Under the pieces are notes generated by a model that saw only the letters and a list, made by a program, of their open reading frames with translations, ran no database searches and was not told where the DNA came from. DNA of 64,000 nt. It comes from Herbinix sp. (GTDB lineage: Bacteria; Bacillota; Clostridia; Lachnospirales; Lachnospiraceae). Positions 46,452 through 56,293 of the stretch are shown piece after piece (within the stretch, counting starts at the first letter, position 1; each line of letters begins with the position of its first letter). The DNA is taken from positions 1 through 64,000 of the forward strand of contig JAQSYO010000004.1 in the NCBI GenBank assembly GCA_029256105.1, written 5' to 3'. Position numbers and translations under genes: made by a program.

Positions 46452-47957
46452 CTATACATGCCACCACTTGCGTCCATCCTTTGCTAATAATTCAAAAGCT
46501 CTGATTGGTCCCATAGACCCTGAATCATAGTTTGGAAATTGACTTTTCTTCTGCTCTCGGTACCCGATCAAATGATCCGCCACAGTCCAAGCAGCTTCTA
46601 CCTCATCCCATCTGGAAAATAGAGTTGCATCACCGCGTAAAATATCATAAATCAACCGTTCATAAGCCTCCGGGGTATTCCCTTGTGTCGGACTAAAGTA
46701 ACTGGTATCCATCTTTGTAGGTACAATATCATGATGAGAATTAAAATCCTTCGTATTAAATTGAAAAAACACGCCTACATTTGGCTGAATTCTTAATACC
46801 AATAAATTTGGCTCCTGCATATCTTGATCTTTAAAATATAAAATATTCGGCAGATCCTTAAATTGAACTACTATTTCTGCAGAGCTTTTACCAAGCCGCT
46901 TTCCTGTCCTAATATAAAATGGTATCCCCGCCCAACGGAAATTATTTACATGAAGCTTCATCGCTACAAAGGTCTCTGTTGCTGAATCCTTAGGTACATT
47001 AAGCTCCTCCCGATATCCAACTACAGGGTTTCCATCAATGACTCCTGTTCCATACTGTCCAAATACAACATTATTCTTCAGAAATTCTGGGGTAATATCT
47101 TCAATCGCTTCTAATACCTTCAGTTTTTCTGTACGGATAGAGTCAGTCTTAAGGTTTGTCGGAGGTTCCATCGCAACAAGCGTTAGAATTTGGATGATGT
47201 GATTTTGGATCATATCCCGCATCGCACCTGAACTCTCATAATATCCGCCTCTGGTACCTACACCCATTTTTTCTGTCAACGAAATCTGTATGTTATCTAT
47301 AAATTTATTATTCCAGATCGATTCAAAGATGGAATTGCAAAAGCGTAATACCATAATATTTTGAATCATTTCCTTACCAAGATAATGATCAATTCGATAT
47401 ATGCTATTCTCCGGGAACACTTCTATCAGCTTATTGTTTAGTTTTCTGGCTGTTTTTAAATCCTTACCGAAGGGTTTTTCAATAATTAAACGACTCCAAG
47501 CTCCGGATTTAATTGCCATATCACTGGTGTGTAGCCCCTGTACAATAGTTTCAAAATATTCCGGTGCAACTGCAAGGTAAAATACTCTGTTACCACCTGA
47601 TTGGACTTTACCATCCAGCACCTCAAGATATTCTTTCAGTTCTGAAAATCCGTCCATGTTTGTAAAATCGAATTGGTAATAATGAATCATATCCTGTAAT
47701 TTAGACCATGTAGTTTCATCAATCTTATTTCTGGAAAATTTATTAATTGAATCATAGATATCCTGTTTATATTCGGTCTCCGACTTATCCCTACGACCGA
47801 CAGATACTATTGCAAAATTATCTGGTAATAGTTGATCTAATACCAAATTATATAAAGCAGGCATCAGCTTACGATGGGTTAAATCACCGGTGCCGCCAAA
47901 AATTACTAGGATAGCAGACAAATCAACATCCCCATTCTCATTTTTGTCCATCTTCAT
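46452..47957 (-). CDS. zwf: Glucose-6-phosphate 1-dehydrogenase
   Basis: The protein (about 501 residues) oxidises glucose 6-phosphate to 6-phosphogluconolactone. It has the nucleotide-binding IFGGTGDLTHRKLMPALYNL (about residues 17-36), the active-site motif RIDHYLGKEMIQN (about residues 183-195, with the catalytic His-Asp pair and substrate Lys) and RTGKRL. The length is typical. The ATG at 47957 has GGAGG seven nt upstream; the ATG at 47963 sits directly on the SD. It is 24 bp after gnd in one operon, so the oxidative branch supplies NADPH. No lactonase gene is adjacent. Confidence 0.96.
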   Translation of the reverse strand: MKMDKNENGDVDLSAILVIFGGTGDLTHRKLMPALYNLVLDQLLPDNFAIVSVGRRDKSETEYKQDIYDSINKFSRNKIDETTWSKLQDMIHYYQFDFTNMDGFSELKEYLEVLDGKVQSGGNRVFYLAVAPEYFETIVQGLHTSDMAIKSGAWSRLIIEKPFGKDLKTARKLNNKLIEVFPENSIYRIDHYLGKEMIQNIMVLRFCNSIFESIWNNKFIDNIQISLTEKMGVGTRGGYYESSGAMRDMIQNHIIQILTLVAMEPPTNLKTDSIRTEKLKVLEAIEDITPEFLKNNVVFGQYGTGVIDGNPVVGYREELNVPKDSATETFVAMKLHVNNFRWAGIPFYIRTGKRLGKSSAEIVVQFKDLPNILYFKDQDMQEPNLLVLRIQPNVGVFFQFNTKDFNSHHDIVPTKMDTSYFSPTQGNTPEAYERLIYDILRGDATLFSRWDEVEAAWTVADHLIGYREQKKSQFPNYDSGSMGPIRAFELLAKDGRKWWHV

Positions 47958-47981
47958 GTGCATTCCCTCCTTCTTACGTAT

Positions 47982-49382
47982 TTACCACTGGGTATGGTAG
48001 ATACCTTCCTTATCAATTCTTTGATAAGTATGTGCTCCAAAATAGTCTCGTTGTGCTTGTAATAGATTCATTGGCAATTCCTTAGAGCGATAGCTGTCAT
48101 AATAAGAAAGAGCACTTGTAAAACCAGGTACCGCTATTCCTGCAGAGATTGCAGTTATGATAACCTCTCTCCACTCCACCTGATACTCACTAATGATATC
48201 CTTAAAATAATCTGCTAATAATAAATTCACCAAGCTTGCTTCCTTATCGTATGCTCTACTGATTTGATTTAAGAATTGTGCTCTGATAATACAGCCACCA
48301 CGGAAAATTTTAGCAATAGCACCATAATCTAAATTCCAACCAAACTGCTCAGAGGCTGTTTTCATTAAGCCAAAGCCCTGTGCATAAGCACATATTTTAC
48401 TTGCATATAAAGCTCTTCGTATTGCTTCTATAAAATCCTTAGATTTCGTACCCCTATCTCCTGGTCCCTTAAGAACTTGACTAGCATGAACTCGTTCCTC
48501 TTTCATAGCCGAAATATATCGTTCAAATACAGCCATTGTAATGGTAGGAGTTGGTACACCCAAATCCAGAGAAATTTGTCCGGTCCATTTGCCAGTACCT
48601 TTCTGCCCGGCAACATCCAGAATCATATCAACCAAGTAATTTTCTGAATCTGGGTCCTTTTTCGTAAAGATATCTGTCGTAATATCAATCAAATAGCTGT
48701 TAAGCTCACCTTTATTCCATTCTTTAAATACCTCATGTAATTCGGGAGGTGTCAAATGCAGCACCTTCTTCATAATAAAATATGACTCACTAATTAATTG
48801 CATATCTGCATATTCAATCCCGTTATGAACCATTTTAACAAAATGTCCGGCGCCGTTCTCTCCAATATAAGTACTACAGGGCTCATCATCCACTTTAGCA
48901 GAAATTGCAGTTAAGATTGGCTCCATCATTTTGTATGCCTCTGCTTTTCCTCCGGGCATAATTGCTGGCCCTTTTCTTGCACCTTCTTCTCCACCTGAGA
49001 TTCCAGTTCCAAGATAGTGATATCCTAATTCCTCTAACTCTCTACTTCTTCGAATGGTATCCATATAATACGAATTGCCACCATCCATTAGTAAATCACC
49101 CTTTGACAAGAGTGGTAATAACTGCTTTATTGTATCATCCACCGCATCTCCGGCTTTTACCATCATAATTATTTTCCGTGGAGTTTCGAGAGAAGCTACA
49201 AACTCCTCGAGTGTATAATGTCCTATAAGTTTCTCATCAAAGGAGGATTCTTCAAGTATATCCTTCGTCTTCTCGGATGAACGATTATATACAGATACGA
49301 AAAAATCATGTTCAGCAATATTAAGTGCAAGATTTTTTCCCATTACTGCGAGCCCAATAACACCCACCTGTTGTTTTTTCAT
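47982..49382 (-). CDS. gnd: 6-phosphogluconate dehydrogenase, decarboxylating
   Basis: The protein (about 466 residues) converts 6-phosphogluconate to ribulose 5-phosphate with reduction of NADP. Features are [12 protein letters not shown] (Rossmann GxxxMGxNLA, residues about 8-19), GGNSYYMDT, the [19 protein letters not shown] signature, the catalytic [14 protein letters not shown] and a C-terminal [17 protein letters not shown] five nt before the ATG at 49382 selects this start over the frame to 49415. First gene of gnd-zwf-cyclase. The 49383-49630 spacer is AT-rich and holds its promoter. Confidence 0.97.
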   Translation of the reverse strand: MKKQQVGVIGLAVMGKNLALNIAEHDFFVSVYNRSSEKTKDILEESSFDEKLIGHYTLEEFVASLETPRKIIMMVKAGDAVDDTIKQLLPLLSKGDLLMDGGNSYYMDTIRRSRELEELGYHYLGTGISGGEEGARKGPAIMPGGKAEAYKMMEPILTAISAKVDDEPCSTYIGENGAGHFVKMVHNGIEYADMQLISESYFIMKKVLHLTPPELHEVFKEWNKGELNSYLIDITTDIFTKKDPDSENYLVDMILDVAGQKGTGKWTGQISLDLGVPTPTITMAVFERYISAMKEERVHASQVLKGPGDRGTKSKDFIEAIRRALYASKICAYAQGFGLMKTASEQFGWNLDYGAIAKIFRGGCIIRAQFLNQISRAYDKEASLVNLLLADYFKDIISEYQVEWREVIITAISAGIAVPGFTSALSYYDSYRSKELPMNLLQAQRDYFGAHTYQRIDKEGIYHTQW

Positions 49383-49630
49383 AGATACCTCCATTCCACC
49401 GCTTTGAAGCGGCACAAACCACTAAATGTAATTTCTGCTTTTATACTTCATTGAGAAAGTACTTTTTAAGCTCTACCAGATATGATATTTCTCTGTTGTA
49501 TTATAAACATACCTGAAAGTGGTCATAATAAAATTCCTGTGGATTTCATTTTAGTGTCCTTACACTCCATTATTAATACTATCCTAATTATACCATATCT
49601 TATCTAATATATGAAAGCTTTTTAAGTTTA

Positions 49631-49858
49631 TTACAGAACCACATAACCATGATCTCTTAACGTTTGAATGATTAAATAAAGGTCTATTTTCTTTGCAATG
49701 GCTCCCTTTGGAATTGTCATAAATCTTCCCATTGTAGAGAGTATTCCTGGTTTTATAATATCAGTAAAACCAATGGTGGCCAATATCTCTGGTAACTCCG
49801 GGAACTCATTACATAATTCGTATACTGATTTTGTTAGATCAATTTGTTTTTCTCCCAT
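49631..49858 (-). CDS. DUF1858 domain protein
   Basis: This 75-residue protein is a single DUF1858 domain: DLTKSVYELCNEFPELPEILATIGF and a C-terminal LRDHGY segment. Alone or fused to hemerythrin/DUF438 domains, it occurs in proteins linked to nitrosative or oxygen stress and hybrid-cluster metabolism; no activity is established. AAGGAAG nine nt upstream supports the ATG. A perfect GTGAT-TTAA-ATCAC box lies 177 bp upstream, which suggests control by the FNR/CRP-type regulator encoded at 56286. Confidence 0.87.
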   Translation of the reverse strand: MGEKQIDLTKSVYELCNEFPELPEILATIGFTDIIKPGILSTMGRFMTIPKGAIAKKIDLYLIIQTLRDHGYVVL

Positions 49859-50034
49859 AATTGAAGCCCTTCCTTATATTACTTTTTGTAACTCAAATTA
49901 CTTGTTAATAAGTCATAAAGTTTTTGATTTAATTTATTATAATTACTCTAATTACTGGATGTAGAACCATTTTATTAAATATCTTTTCTTATTATCAATT
50001 AAATTTAGTCTATGTTAATAAGATATCCTTTTCC

Positions 50035-50048
50035 GTGATTTAAATCAC
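50035..50048. promoter_or_regulatory. CRP/FNR-type box (GTGATTTAAATCAC)
   Basis: A perfect 14-bp palindrome with GTGA-N6-TCAC geometry lies upstream of the DUF1858 gene. It fits the half-site expected for the RETVSR recognition helix of the regulator encoded at 56286-57002. Position relative to a TSS is not known. Confidence 0.6.
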
Positions 50049-50093
50049 AATTTTTTCTTGGAAATATAACAACTCCATATTTTGGATTAAAAA

Positions 50094-50139
50094 AGCTCCT
50101 TATCGAAGCAGTAATATAAAACTGATTCCATTCGGAGCT
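50094..50139 (-). terminator. Terminator of the nitronate monooxygenase-like gene
   Basis: AGCTCC/GGAGCT with additional inner pairing (GAA/TTC), followed on the minus strand by TTTTTT. It lies about 104 bp past the stop codon. Confidence 0.7.
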
Positions 50140-50242
50140 CATACTTATCAAATAATTATATTTTTCGTCAAAAAAGGTATGTTTTCTAATGTTTAAATTC
50201 TATTTCAACAAAGGTTATTATCCTACATTCGGATGCCATAAG

Positions 50243-51298
50243 TTAATATACGAGCTCATCAAATATCGCTTTCACCGTAGTCATTTCCTTTAATCGATGT
50301 ACGTTATCTCCACAGAAAATCAACCCTTCCTTCAGATTTCCCTCAACCGCATTGATTAACGCTTGTGTAATACAATATGGGGTATCTTTTGGATTACAAT
50401 GTTCAAGACAGTTAAAACATTTAGTAACCGCAATTCTCCCGGCATCCACCGTCTTTAAGAAGGGATTCATAATCGCTCGTCCCGGCATTCCAACTGGACT
50501 TATTACTATCTTTATATCTTCTTCCTTCGCAGCCAAATATGCATCTTTATATTCCTGACTCGCATCACATTCCTCAGTAACAACAAATCGGGTTGAAATT
50601 TGTACACCATCTGCACCAAGCTCCATTGCATGCTTTATATCAGCTTGATCAAAGATACCTCCGGCAATTACGACCGGTATTGATCTATTATATTTTGCTT
50701 CATATTCCTTCTTACATTCAATAATACCCCTCATCTCGGTATCATAGTCCATCTCATCGATATGATCTAACTGTTCCTTGGTAAAGCCCAAATGTCCACC
50801 TGCTCGTGGGCCTTCAATCACAATGAAATCTGCTGTCGTGCTATATTTTTTATCCCACAACTTTAGAATAACGGATGCAGCTCTAATGCTAGATACAATG
50901 GGTGCTATTTTCGTTTTAAATCCTTTTACTAGTTCAGGCAGAGAAATCGGCAGTCCGGCTCCTGAGATAATGACATCTGCTCCTCCTTCACAGGCAGCTT
51001 TGACATATTTATCATATTGTTTTGTTGCAACCATAATATTTACTCCGACGATACCGCCCTCAGCCTTTGCTTTAGCAAGACCTAAGTGCTTCTTTATAGC
51101 AAATAAATTGCTCTCAATCTGGTGTTTGTTAAAATCAGGCTCATCATATCCAATTTGAGCTGTTGAAATTACACCAATACCACCTTCTCTTGCAACTGCA
51201 CTTGCTAATTTAAATCTGCTGACACCAACACCCATTCCACCTTGGATAATTGGAATTCTGGCAATCAAATCTCCGATTACTAATGGTTTCATCTTCAT
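50243..51298 (-). CDS. Nitronate monooxygenase-family FMN protein (NPD/FabK-like)
   Basis: This 351-residue TIM-barrel flavoprotein has IPIIQGGMGVGVS (about residues 14-26), VIISGAGLPI, IEGPRAGGHLGF (about residues 161-172) and VVIAGGIFD plus ADGVQISTRFV phosphate-binding loops. The family oxidises nitronates or acts as enoyl-ACP reductase; the name is a class label. A C-terminal Cys cluster (CFNCLEHCNPKDTPYC, about residues 293-308) is an extra feature common in clostridial members and may bind metal. AGGAG eight nt upstream sets the start. An imperfect palindrome TTGATAATCAA lies about 60 bp upstream. Confidence 0.88.
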   Translation of the reverse strand: MKMKPLVIGDLIARIPIIQGGMGVGVSRFKLASAVAREGGIGVISTAQIGYDEPDFNKHQIESNLFAIKKHLGLAKAKAEGGIVGVNIMVATKQYDKYVKAACEGGADVIISGAGLPISLPELVKGFKTKIAPIVSSIRAASVILKLWDKKYSTTADFIVIEGPRAGGHLGFTKEQLDHIDEMDYDTEMRGIIECKKEYEAKYNRSIPVVIAGGIFDQADIKHAMELGADGVQISTRFVVTEECDASQEYKDAYLAAKEEDIKIVISPVGMPGRAIMNPFLKTVDAGRIAVTKCFNCLEHCNPKDTPYCITQALINAVEGNLKEGLIFCGDNVHRLKEMTTVKAIFDELVY

Positions 51299-51529
51299 AT
51301 TGTATTCTCCTAACTATTTGCACTGATTTTAATTTAAGGGTAAATTCGAATATTATTTTGATAATCAAACTAATTATAGTTTTTTATCCGGTATTTCTAC
51401 CGGTCTAGGATTATTATATAGCATACAAGGAATTGTTGTCAATATGTCGTAGTATATTTTTCTATTTTATGTAGTTATTATTACTATATCTCTACATATT
51501 AACAAAACTTTGTAATACTATTTAAATGC
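51299..51529. other. Promoter region of the nitronate monooxygenase-like gene
   Basis: AT-rich gap. TTGATAATCAA (51358-51368) is palindromic but lacks the 4-nt spacing of FNR sites. No gene or stable hairpin is seen before the terminator at 51530. Confidence 0.4.
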
Positions 51530-51568
51530 TTAAGAACAAGGGTGTTGGTAGGACTCCCTTGTTCTTAA
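51530..51568 (-). terminator. Terminator of the rubrerythrin gene
   Basis: TTAAGAACAAGGG/CCCTTGTTCTTAA is a 13-bp perfect stem with a 13-nt loop, 61 bp after the rubrerythrin stop. The T-run is short. Confidence 0.75.
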
Positions 51569-51628
51569 ATGCATCATAATTAAGCGGTTATCCAAAGTTT
51601 TAATTTACTTCGAATCCTTTGAGCTACT

Positions 51629-52225
51629 TTACTCAGTAAACGGAGCCATCGCTATAAGGATAAAATATCCTTGGTCATGATGGCAAACCGGACACTCCTT
51701 CGGTGCCTCTTTTCCCCAATGAACATAACCGCAATGTAGGCACATCCAACCAACATCAACCTCAGATATATATAGTTTATTTTCCTCTAGTAATTCCGCA
51801 AATTTGGCGAATCTATCACCATGTGTCTTCTCAATTCCTGCAATCATATGAAAAGAAGCTGCCACCTTGTGAAAGCCCTCTTCCTTTGCAATATCCCCAA
51901 AAGTCTTGTAGATAGGATCATATTCCTCGTATTCATTATGTTGAGCAGAACGGAGTAATTTTACCAAGTCCTTATTGATATCGACTGGATAACTTCCATC
52001 AACATGAATATTTTCACCCGCCATCTCCTTCAAGTGGTCATAAAAAATCTCCGCATGTTCCTTCTCTTGATCTGCTGTAAAACGAAAGACTGCTTCAATT
52101 ACATGCTGATGCTCTTTTTTTGCCTGCGAAGCTGCAAAGGTATATCTGTTACGTGCTTGACTCTCTCCAGCAAAAGCCCTCATTAGATTGTCTTTCGTTT
52201 GACTATCTTTAAAATTCATTGCCAT
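51629..52225 (-). CDS. rbr: Rubrerythrin
   Basis: The 198-residue protein has an N-terminal ferritin-like di-iron domain (AFAGESQARNRY, ADQEKEHAE, AASFHMIAGIEKTHGDRF supply the Glu and His ligands) and a C-terminal rubredoxin-like domain with CLHCGYVHWG and CPVCHHDQGYF (two CxxC pairs). It reduces hydrogen peroxide to water in anaerobes, taking electrons from rubredoxin or ferredoxin reductases. Length is normal. GGAGG precedes the ATG. It belongs to the oxygen/peroxide-defence group of this region, with peroxiredoxin and flavin reductase genes elsewhere in the window. Confidence 0.96.
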   Translation of the reverse strand: MAMNFKDSQTKDNLMRAFAGESQARNRYTFAASQAKKEHQHVIEAVFRFTADQEKEHAEIFYDHLKEMAGENIHVDGSYPVDINKDLVKLLRSAQHNEYEEYDPIYKTFGDIAKEEGFHKVAASFHMIAGIEKTHGDRFAKFAELLEENKLYISEVDVGWMCLHCGYVHWGKEAPKECPVCHHDQGYFILIAMAPFTE

Positions 52226-52456
52226 TACTCGTACCTCCTAATATATATTCGGTAAAAGTATTACCATAATTTCATAAAGTATCAAACCAATGGGTATATA
52301 ATTAGTATTATTACACGTTTTATAATTTCTAATTTAAATTTTCAAATAATCAATTACATATGTTTATACATTCAAAAAGTATTTTATTATATAGCATCCA
52401 ATTCGAAAATATTCATTTAGCAAAAGTGTCTAATTATAAAATATATTTTAACACAT

Positions 52457-52491
52457 AAAAATCACCCTCCGAATTTTTGAGGGTGATTTTT
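52457..52491 (-). terminator. Terminator of the ric gene
   Basis: AAAAATCACCCTC/GAGGGTGATTTTT is a 13-bp perfect stem with a T-run on either strand, 11 bp beyond the ric stop. Confidence 0.92.
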
Positions 52492-52502
52492 AGCGATATA
52501 TA

Positions 52503-53189
52503 TTATAATCTTTTATCGTATTCTTTTAACAAAATATTATTTTCCAGATGTATATGCTGATGCAGATCCTTTTCTAATTCTTCTAGCATCTCATAAGCCC
52601 TATTATAAGTGCCACAAGCATCCTCCGGAAGACTATAATCCTTTGTTACCAGACGTAATTCCACAAGAACTTCACCAGCTGCTTCATGCTCCTTAATAAT
52701 ATCTGTTGCAATACCTAGTATTTCTTCCTGGTCTCCATCCATTTGCGCAAGTGCAGGGAAAAGCATGGTTTCTTCCTTTATCAGATGCTGCTCCAAATCA
52801 GTTTTTAAAGCACCAAATAATCGGTATATCTCAAAAAGCTCTTTATGATTTTTACCATGCACTCTTATTAATGTGCTTAATAACTCAGTTATATCGGTTA
52901 ATGCATGTCGTGTGTAACTATGATGGGTATCCTCGATATAATCTGTAAGCACAGAAGGACTCATATCTGTAAAATTATGTTCTTTATAGCTGTCACTACG
53001 TTCCTGTTGCGCTAATTGAAGTGCCTCATAAATTCCTTTTTCATCTATCCCTTGCTCATTAATTACATCATATAATTTTCTATGTCCACCACAACAAAAA
53101 TCGATTCCAAACTCACCAAATACCTGACTTGCCTTGGGAAGCTCAGCTACGATACCGCCGATGGTTGTATTCTTATCCAATAAATTCAT
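52503..53189 (-). CDS. ric: Iron-sulfur cluster repair di-iron protein (RIC/ScdA/YtfE)
   Basis: The protein (about 228 residues) begins with the DUF542 domain (TTIGGIVAELPKASQVFGEFGIDFCCGG, with the CCGGH motif) and continues with a hemerythrin-like di-iron domain (HHSYTRHALTDI, HGKNHKELFE, LIKEETMLFPAL, EHEAAGEV, HQHIHLENNILL). It repairs Fe-S clusters damaged by nitric oxide or oxidants. The start at 53189 follows GGAGG by about 10 nt; a GTG at 53207 is the alternative. An FNR-like box lies at 53261-53274, 72 bp upstream. Confidence 0.94.
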   Translation of the reverse strand: MNLLDKNTTIGGIVAELPKASQVFGEFGIDFCCGGHRKLYDVINEQGIDEKGIYEALQLAQQERSDSYKEHNFTDMSPSVLTDYIEDTHHSYTRHALTDITELLSTLIRVHGKNHKELFEIYRLFGALKTDLEQHLIKEETMLFPALAQMDGDQEEILGIATDIIKEHEAAGEVLVELRLVTKDYSLPEDACGTYNRAYEMLEELEKDLHQHIHLENNILLKEYDKRL

Positions 53190-53260
53190 AATATCATCTA
53201 CCTCCACAAAATTGTTTTTTTGTTCTGAGGTAAGTATATCGGATGTAACATTGGATATCT

Positions 53261-53274
53261 GTGATTATAATCAA
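53261..53274. promoter_or_regulatory. FNR/CRP-type box upstream of ric (GTGATTATAATCAA)
   Basis: The box matches TTGAT-N4-ATCAA at 9 of 10 fixed positions and reads TGTGATTATAATCA in CRP terms. It lies 72 bp before the ric start, a position consistent with an activator or repressor site. The FNR-like regulator at 56286 is the likely protein. Confidence 0.6.
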
Positions 53275-53368
53275 ATAATAAGAAAAAATATACTAATTGA
53301 CTTTATATACATCAGTTTTCTTTTTCATATTTTGCTTATTGAAAACGGATTTAATAGCACTTTAACTT

Positions 53369-55084
53369 TTAATCCTCAATAACTGCTTTTTTTGTATTTA
53401 TTGCTTTTATTATTTCCGGACTGAATTTAGGCTTCCTATTATAATAATACAACCCATTTACTTCTTGTTCTATATCGTAAAGCTGTGTATAACAAAAAGC
53501 AAAAATATTTGGGTTTTCAAGTAATGCAGTAGTGAGCCCATCATAACGAGCGAGGAATTCTTCCTCTGTATCTGGAGCCTCACCATATCCCCAACCACCC
53601 TTACTAGTGGTATTCGGATCCCACTTAATACCGCCGTACTCACTAATGAAAACCGGTAGTCCTTTGGTGTAGCTTTGTCTATGAGCTTGTTCATCTTTTA
53701 AGCTACCGCCTGTTTTAAACTCTTCATAGTACGTCTTGAATTTAGCCACATCCTGCTCATAATTATGCAAATCAAAAATGTCTGTAATCACATGATAATT
53801 GCCACTGGTATCGATGCAGGGTCTAGTTGTATCAAGTCTTTTTGTAGTATGATAAACGACATTTAATAAATCATCGATTTGTTTTCTGCCATCATAATCC
53901 CAAGTTTCATTAAATGGACACCAGCCAACGATTGCCGGGTGATTAAAATCACGTTCTACAATTTCAGTCCATTCCGGTAGAAAAGCATATAAACTTGTAT
54001 AGTTTGAATGGTCCACTCCCCAATTTCCATGTTCACCCCAAACAATATATCCCATTTTATCACAGTGATATAAAAATCTTGGTTCAAATACCTTCTGGTG
54101 TAAACGTGCTCCATTAAAACCCATATCAAGTGACAGCTGAATATCCTTGATCAGTGCAGCATCCGTAGCTGCTGTATAGATACCATCCTCATAAAAACCT
54201 TGGTCAAGAACCAATCTTTGAAATACTGACTTTCCGTTTATAATAAACTTCATGCCATCCATTTTAACTTCCCGAAGTCCAAAATAGCTGTTTATGGTAT
54301 CTTCTTCAAAGGTCAGCACCAAATCATAAAGATTACCCTTTCCTACCTCCCACAGGTGTATCTGATTAAGTTTAATTGTTGCATTTAGGTTTCCATAAGC
54401 AACATTTGTTACAGTCTCACCGCATTTAATACCCTTATAGAATGCAACTGCAGTAAACTTACCATTTCCTACTACCGTTCCGTTGATATGTAATAAGCCT
54501 TCTGTAACATCAGGGTAGTACTTGACATTTTTAATATACTGTTTTGGAACAAATTCCAGCCAAACGGTCTGCCATATTCCCGTTGTTCGTGTATAATCAC
54601 AGCCTGCAGAATAATAGTGACTGCATTGTTTTCCTCTTGGCTGTACACCGGAACGTATATCATCCTCCGCACAAACAGTAATGTCATTGCTTCCTATTAT
54701 AATAAAATTCGTGATATCAACACAAAAAGAAGAATATCCGCCTTTATGTTTGCCAGCTTCTTGTCCATTAATATAGACATGGCACTCATAATCAACTGCA
54801 CCAAAATGTAGCAAAGTCGTGCCTTCTAAATTCTCTGCTGTTAAATCTATTGTTCTCTTATACCATACGGCTGGTATAAAATCCTTGTAGTTCACTCCAC
54901 TTAGTTCACTTTCCGGACAAAACGGAACAATAATTTTATCCTTCAGCGTTTGTTGACATTGCACCTTGCGATCTCTTCCACTTTTTCCAAAATCAAATTC
55001 AAATTGCCATTCTCCGTTTAGATTCCTCCAATTTTTACGTTCCATTTGAGGAAATGGATGCTCCGGTCTAGGTATATTCTGCAT
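53369..55084 (-). CDS. Glycoside hydrolase family 2 enzyme (beta-glycosidase)
   Basis: The 571-residue intracellular GH2 enzyme has an N-terminal jelly-roll (RKNWRNLNGEWQFEFDFG, about residues 16-33), an immunoglobulin-like domain (about residues 190-290) and a TIM barrel. The acid/base Glu is in CPFNETWDYDG (about residue 392), and the nucleophile is in FISEYGGIKWD (about residue 481). It cuts beta-galactosides, glucuronides or mannosides; the length is closer to beta-glucuronidase than to LacZ. No signal peptide. It is divergently transcribed from an AraC-type regulator gene that probably controls it. GGAAGG precedes the ATG. Confidence 0.9.
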   Translation of the reverse strand: MQNIPRPEHPFPQMERKNWRNLNGEWQFEFDFGKSGRDRKVQCQQTLKDKIIVPFCPESELSGVNYKDFIPAVWYKRTIDLTAENLEGTTLLHFGAVDYECHVYINGQEAGKHKGGYSSFCVDITNFIIIGSNDITVCAEDDIRSGVQPRGKQCSHYYSAGCDYTRTTGIWQTVWLEFVPKQYIKNVKYYPDVTEGLLHINGTVVGNGKFTAVAFYKGIKCGETVTNVAYGNLNATIKLNQIHLWEVGKGNLYDLVLTFEEDTINSYFGLREVKMDGMKFIINGKSVFQRLVLDQGFYEDGIYTAATDAALIKDIQLSLDMGFNGARLHQKVFEPRFLYHCDKMGYIVWGEHGNWGVDHSNYTSLYAFLPEWTEIVERDFNHPAIVGWCPFNETWDYDGRKQIDDLLNVVYHTTKRLDTTRPCIDTSGNYHVITDIFDLHNYEQDVAKFKTYYEEFKTGGSLKDEQAHRQSYTKGLPVFISEYGGIKWDPNTTSKGGWGYGEAPDTEEEFLARYDGLTTALLENPNIFAFCYTQLYDIEQEVNGLYYYNRKPKFSPEIIKAINTKKAVIED

Positions 55085-55474
55085 AACTATTCTTCCTTCC
55101 TTTACTTCTTATTTTTTTACAAGTGATATCTACCGAGTTCTGTTTTGCTTCGATAGTTACCTCCTCGTTGCTTGCTGGAATTCTTACAATATAAAAGGAA
55201 TAATGTTTCGGGTTTATTTTAGTTTGACTTAAGTTTTGACTTGGTTTTAACTTTAAATTGATTTTTGTTTATTTTATATTGTTTTGTTTTTTGTTTTAAT
55301 TATTGTTTGACTTTTTATTTTTCTTTTTTTACTTTTTGTTTTACTTTGGTTATGATTTCGACCTCTGTTATGCCTTTTATATTTGATTATTATATTTACA
55401 TATTTGAATTATACTGCTATAGTCTATAATAATAAATACATTTTAAGAGCATATAAGTGAGGTATACACGCACA
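55085..55474. promoter_or_regulatory. Divergent promoter region of the GH2 and AraC genes, T-rich
   Basis: About 390 bp between the two starts. The plus strand at about 55205-55350 is a low-complexity TTTTG/TTTTA-rich tract, unlike other spacers in this window. Binding sites for the AraC regulator should lie here but no inverted or direct repeat is clear. Confidence 0.5.
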
Positions 55475-56293
55475 ATGGAGCATATAGTCAGTTTTTTAAA
55501 TGATGGTGACAGAACCTATAATCAATTTAATATAGAAATAACCGGTATCACCTATCCCGATCCCCATTATTCAGTTGAACGTAAGAAATCAGCAATATAT
55601 TGTATGGAATATATTATGAATGGGGAGGGCACCGTACATGTCGATAATGAGGTCTTTTATCCTACCAAAGGAGATATTTATATTCTTCCTATTGGACACC
55701 ATCACCGCTATTATTCTGCACAACATAACCCCTGGGAAAAGATTTGGATGAATGTCAGTGGACCCTTATGCGATATGTTGTTTCAGGTATATAATCTCGA
55801 GGGAATATTATGGATAAAAGATCTAGATTTATATGAATTATTTAAAAAATTTCTAACAATATGTGAGCAAAAAGAAGTATCTACAAATCAAATATTACAG
55901 CAATGTGCTCTTGTCTTTCATGAAATTATTGCAGCCATCAGTGTACACTTATGTGATACAACAATTGTCAAGAATATAGCAGCTTATCGGGTAAAAGAAT
56001 ATATTGATCACAACATTAATGATAAATTCACAATGAATATACTAGCTGATATAGCAAGTCTTTCCCCTTCTCAATTAACAAGAGTATTCAAAAAGGAATT
56101 TTCTACTTCTCCATATGAGTATATATTAACGCAAAAAATTCGTACGGCAAAGCTGTTGCTAGCCAATACGAATTTATCCATTAAGCAGATTGCATATAAA
56201 TTAAATTTTGCCGATGAACACTACTTCTCGAATTCCTTTAAATCAAGAAGTGGATTATCACCAAAAGAATATAAAAATATGATAATTAATTAA
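55475..56293 (+). CDS. AraC-family transcriptional regulator
   Basis: The protein (about 272 residues) has an N-terminal cupin domain (about residues 25-95; VHVDNEVFYPTKGDIYILPIG, HHHRYYS) that probably binds a sugar. Two helix-turn-helix motifs lie at the C-terminus (ADIASLSPSQLTRVFKKEF and IKQIAYKLNFADEHYFSNSFKSRSG-type, about residues 185-265). Regulators of this form activate neighbouring glycoside hydrolases; the divergent GH2 gene is the likely target. Start uncertain: ATG at 55475 (GAGG 12 nt upstream) or GTG at 55457. It overlaps the end of the convergent crp/fnr gene by 8 bp. Confidence 0.92.
   Translation: MEHIVSFLNDGDRTYNQFNIEITGITYPDPHYSVERKKSAIYCMEYIMNGEGTVHVDNEVFYPTKGDIYILPIGHHHRYYSAQHNPWEKIWMNVSGPLCDMLFQVYNLEGILWIKDLDLYELFKKFLTICEQKEVSTNQILQQCALVFHEIIAAISVHLCDTTIVKNIAAYRVKEYIDHNINDKFTMNILADIASLSPSQLTRVFKKEFSTSPYEYILTQKIRTAKLLLANTNLSIKQIAYKLNFADEHYFSNSFKSRSGLSPKEYKNMIIN

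Noticed and set aside
51358-51368. TTGATAATCAA as an FNR site upstream of the nitronate monooxygenase-like gene
   Set aside because: The half-sites are separated by one base instead of four; it may bind something else or nothing.
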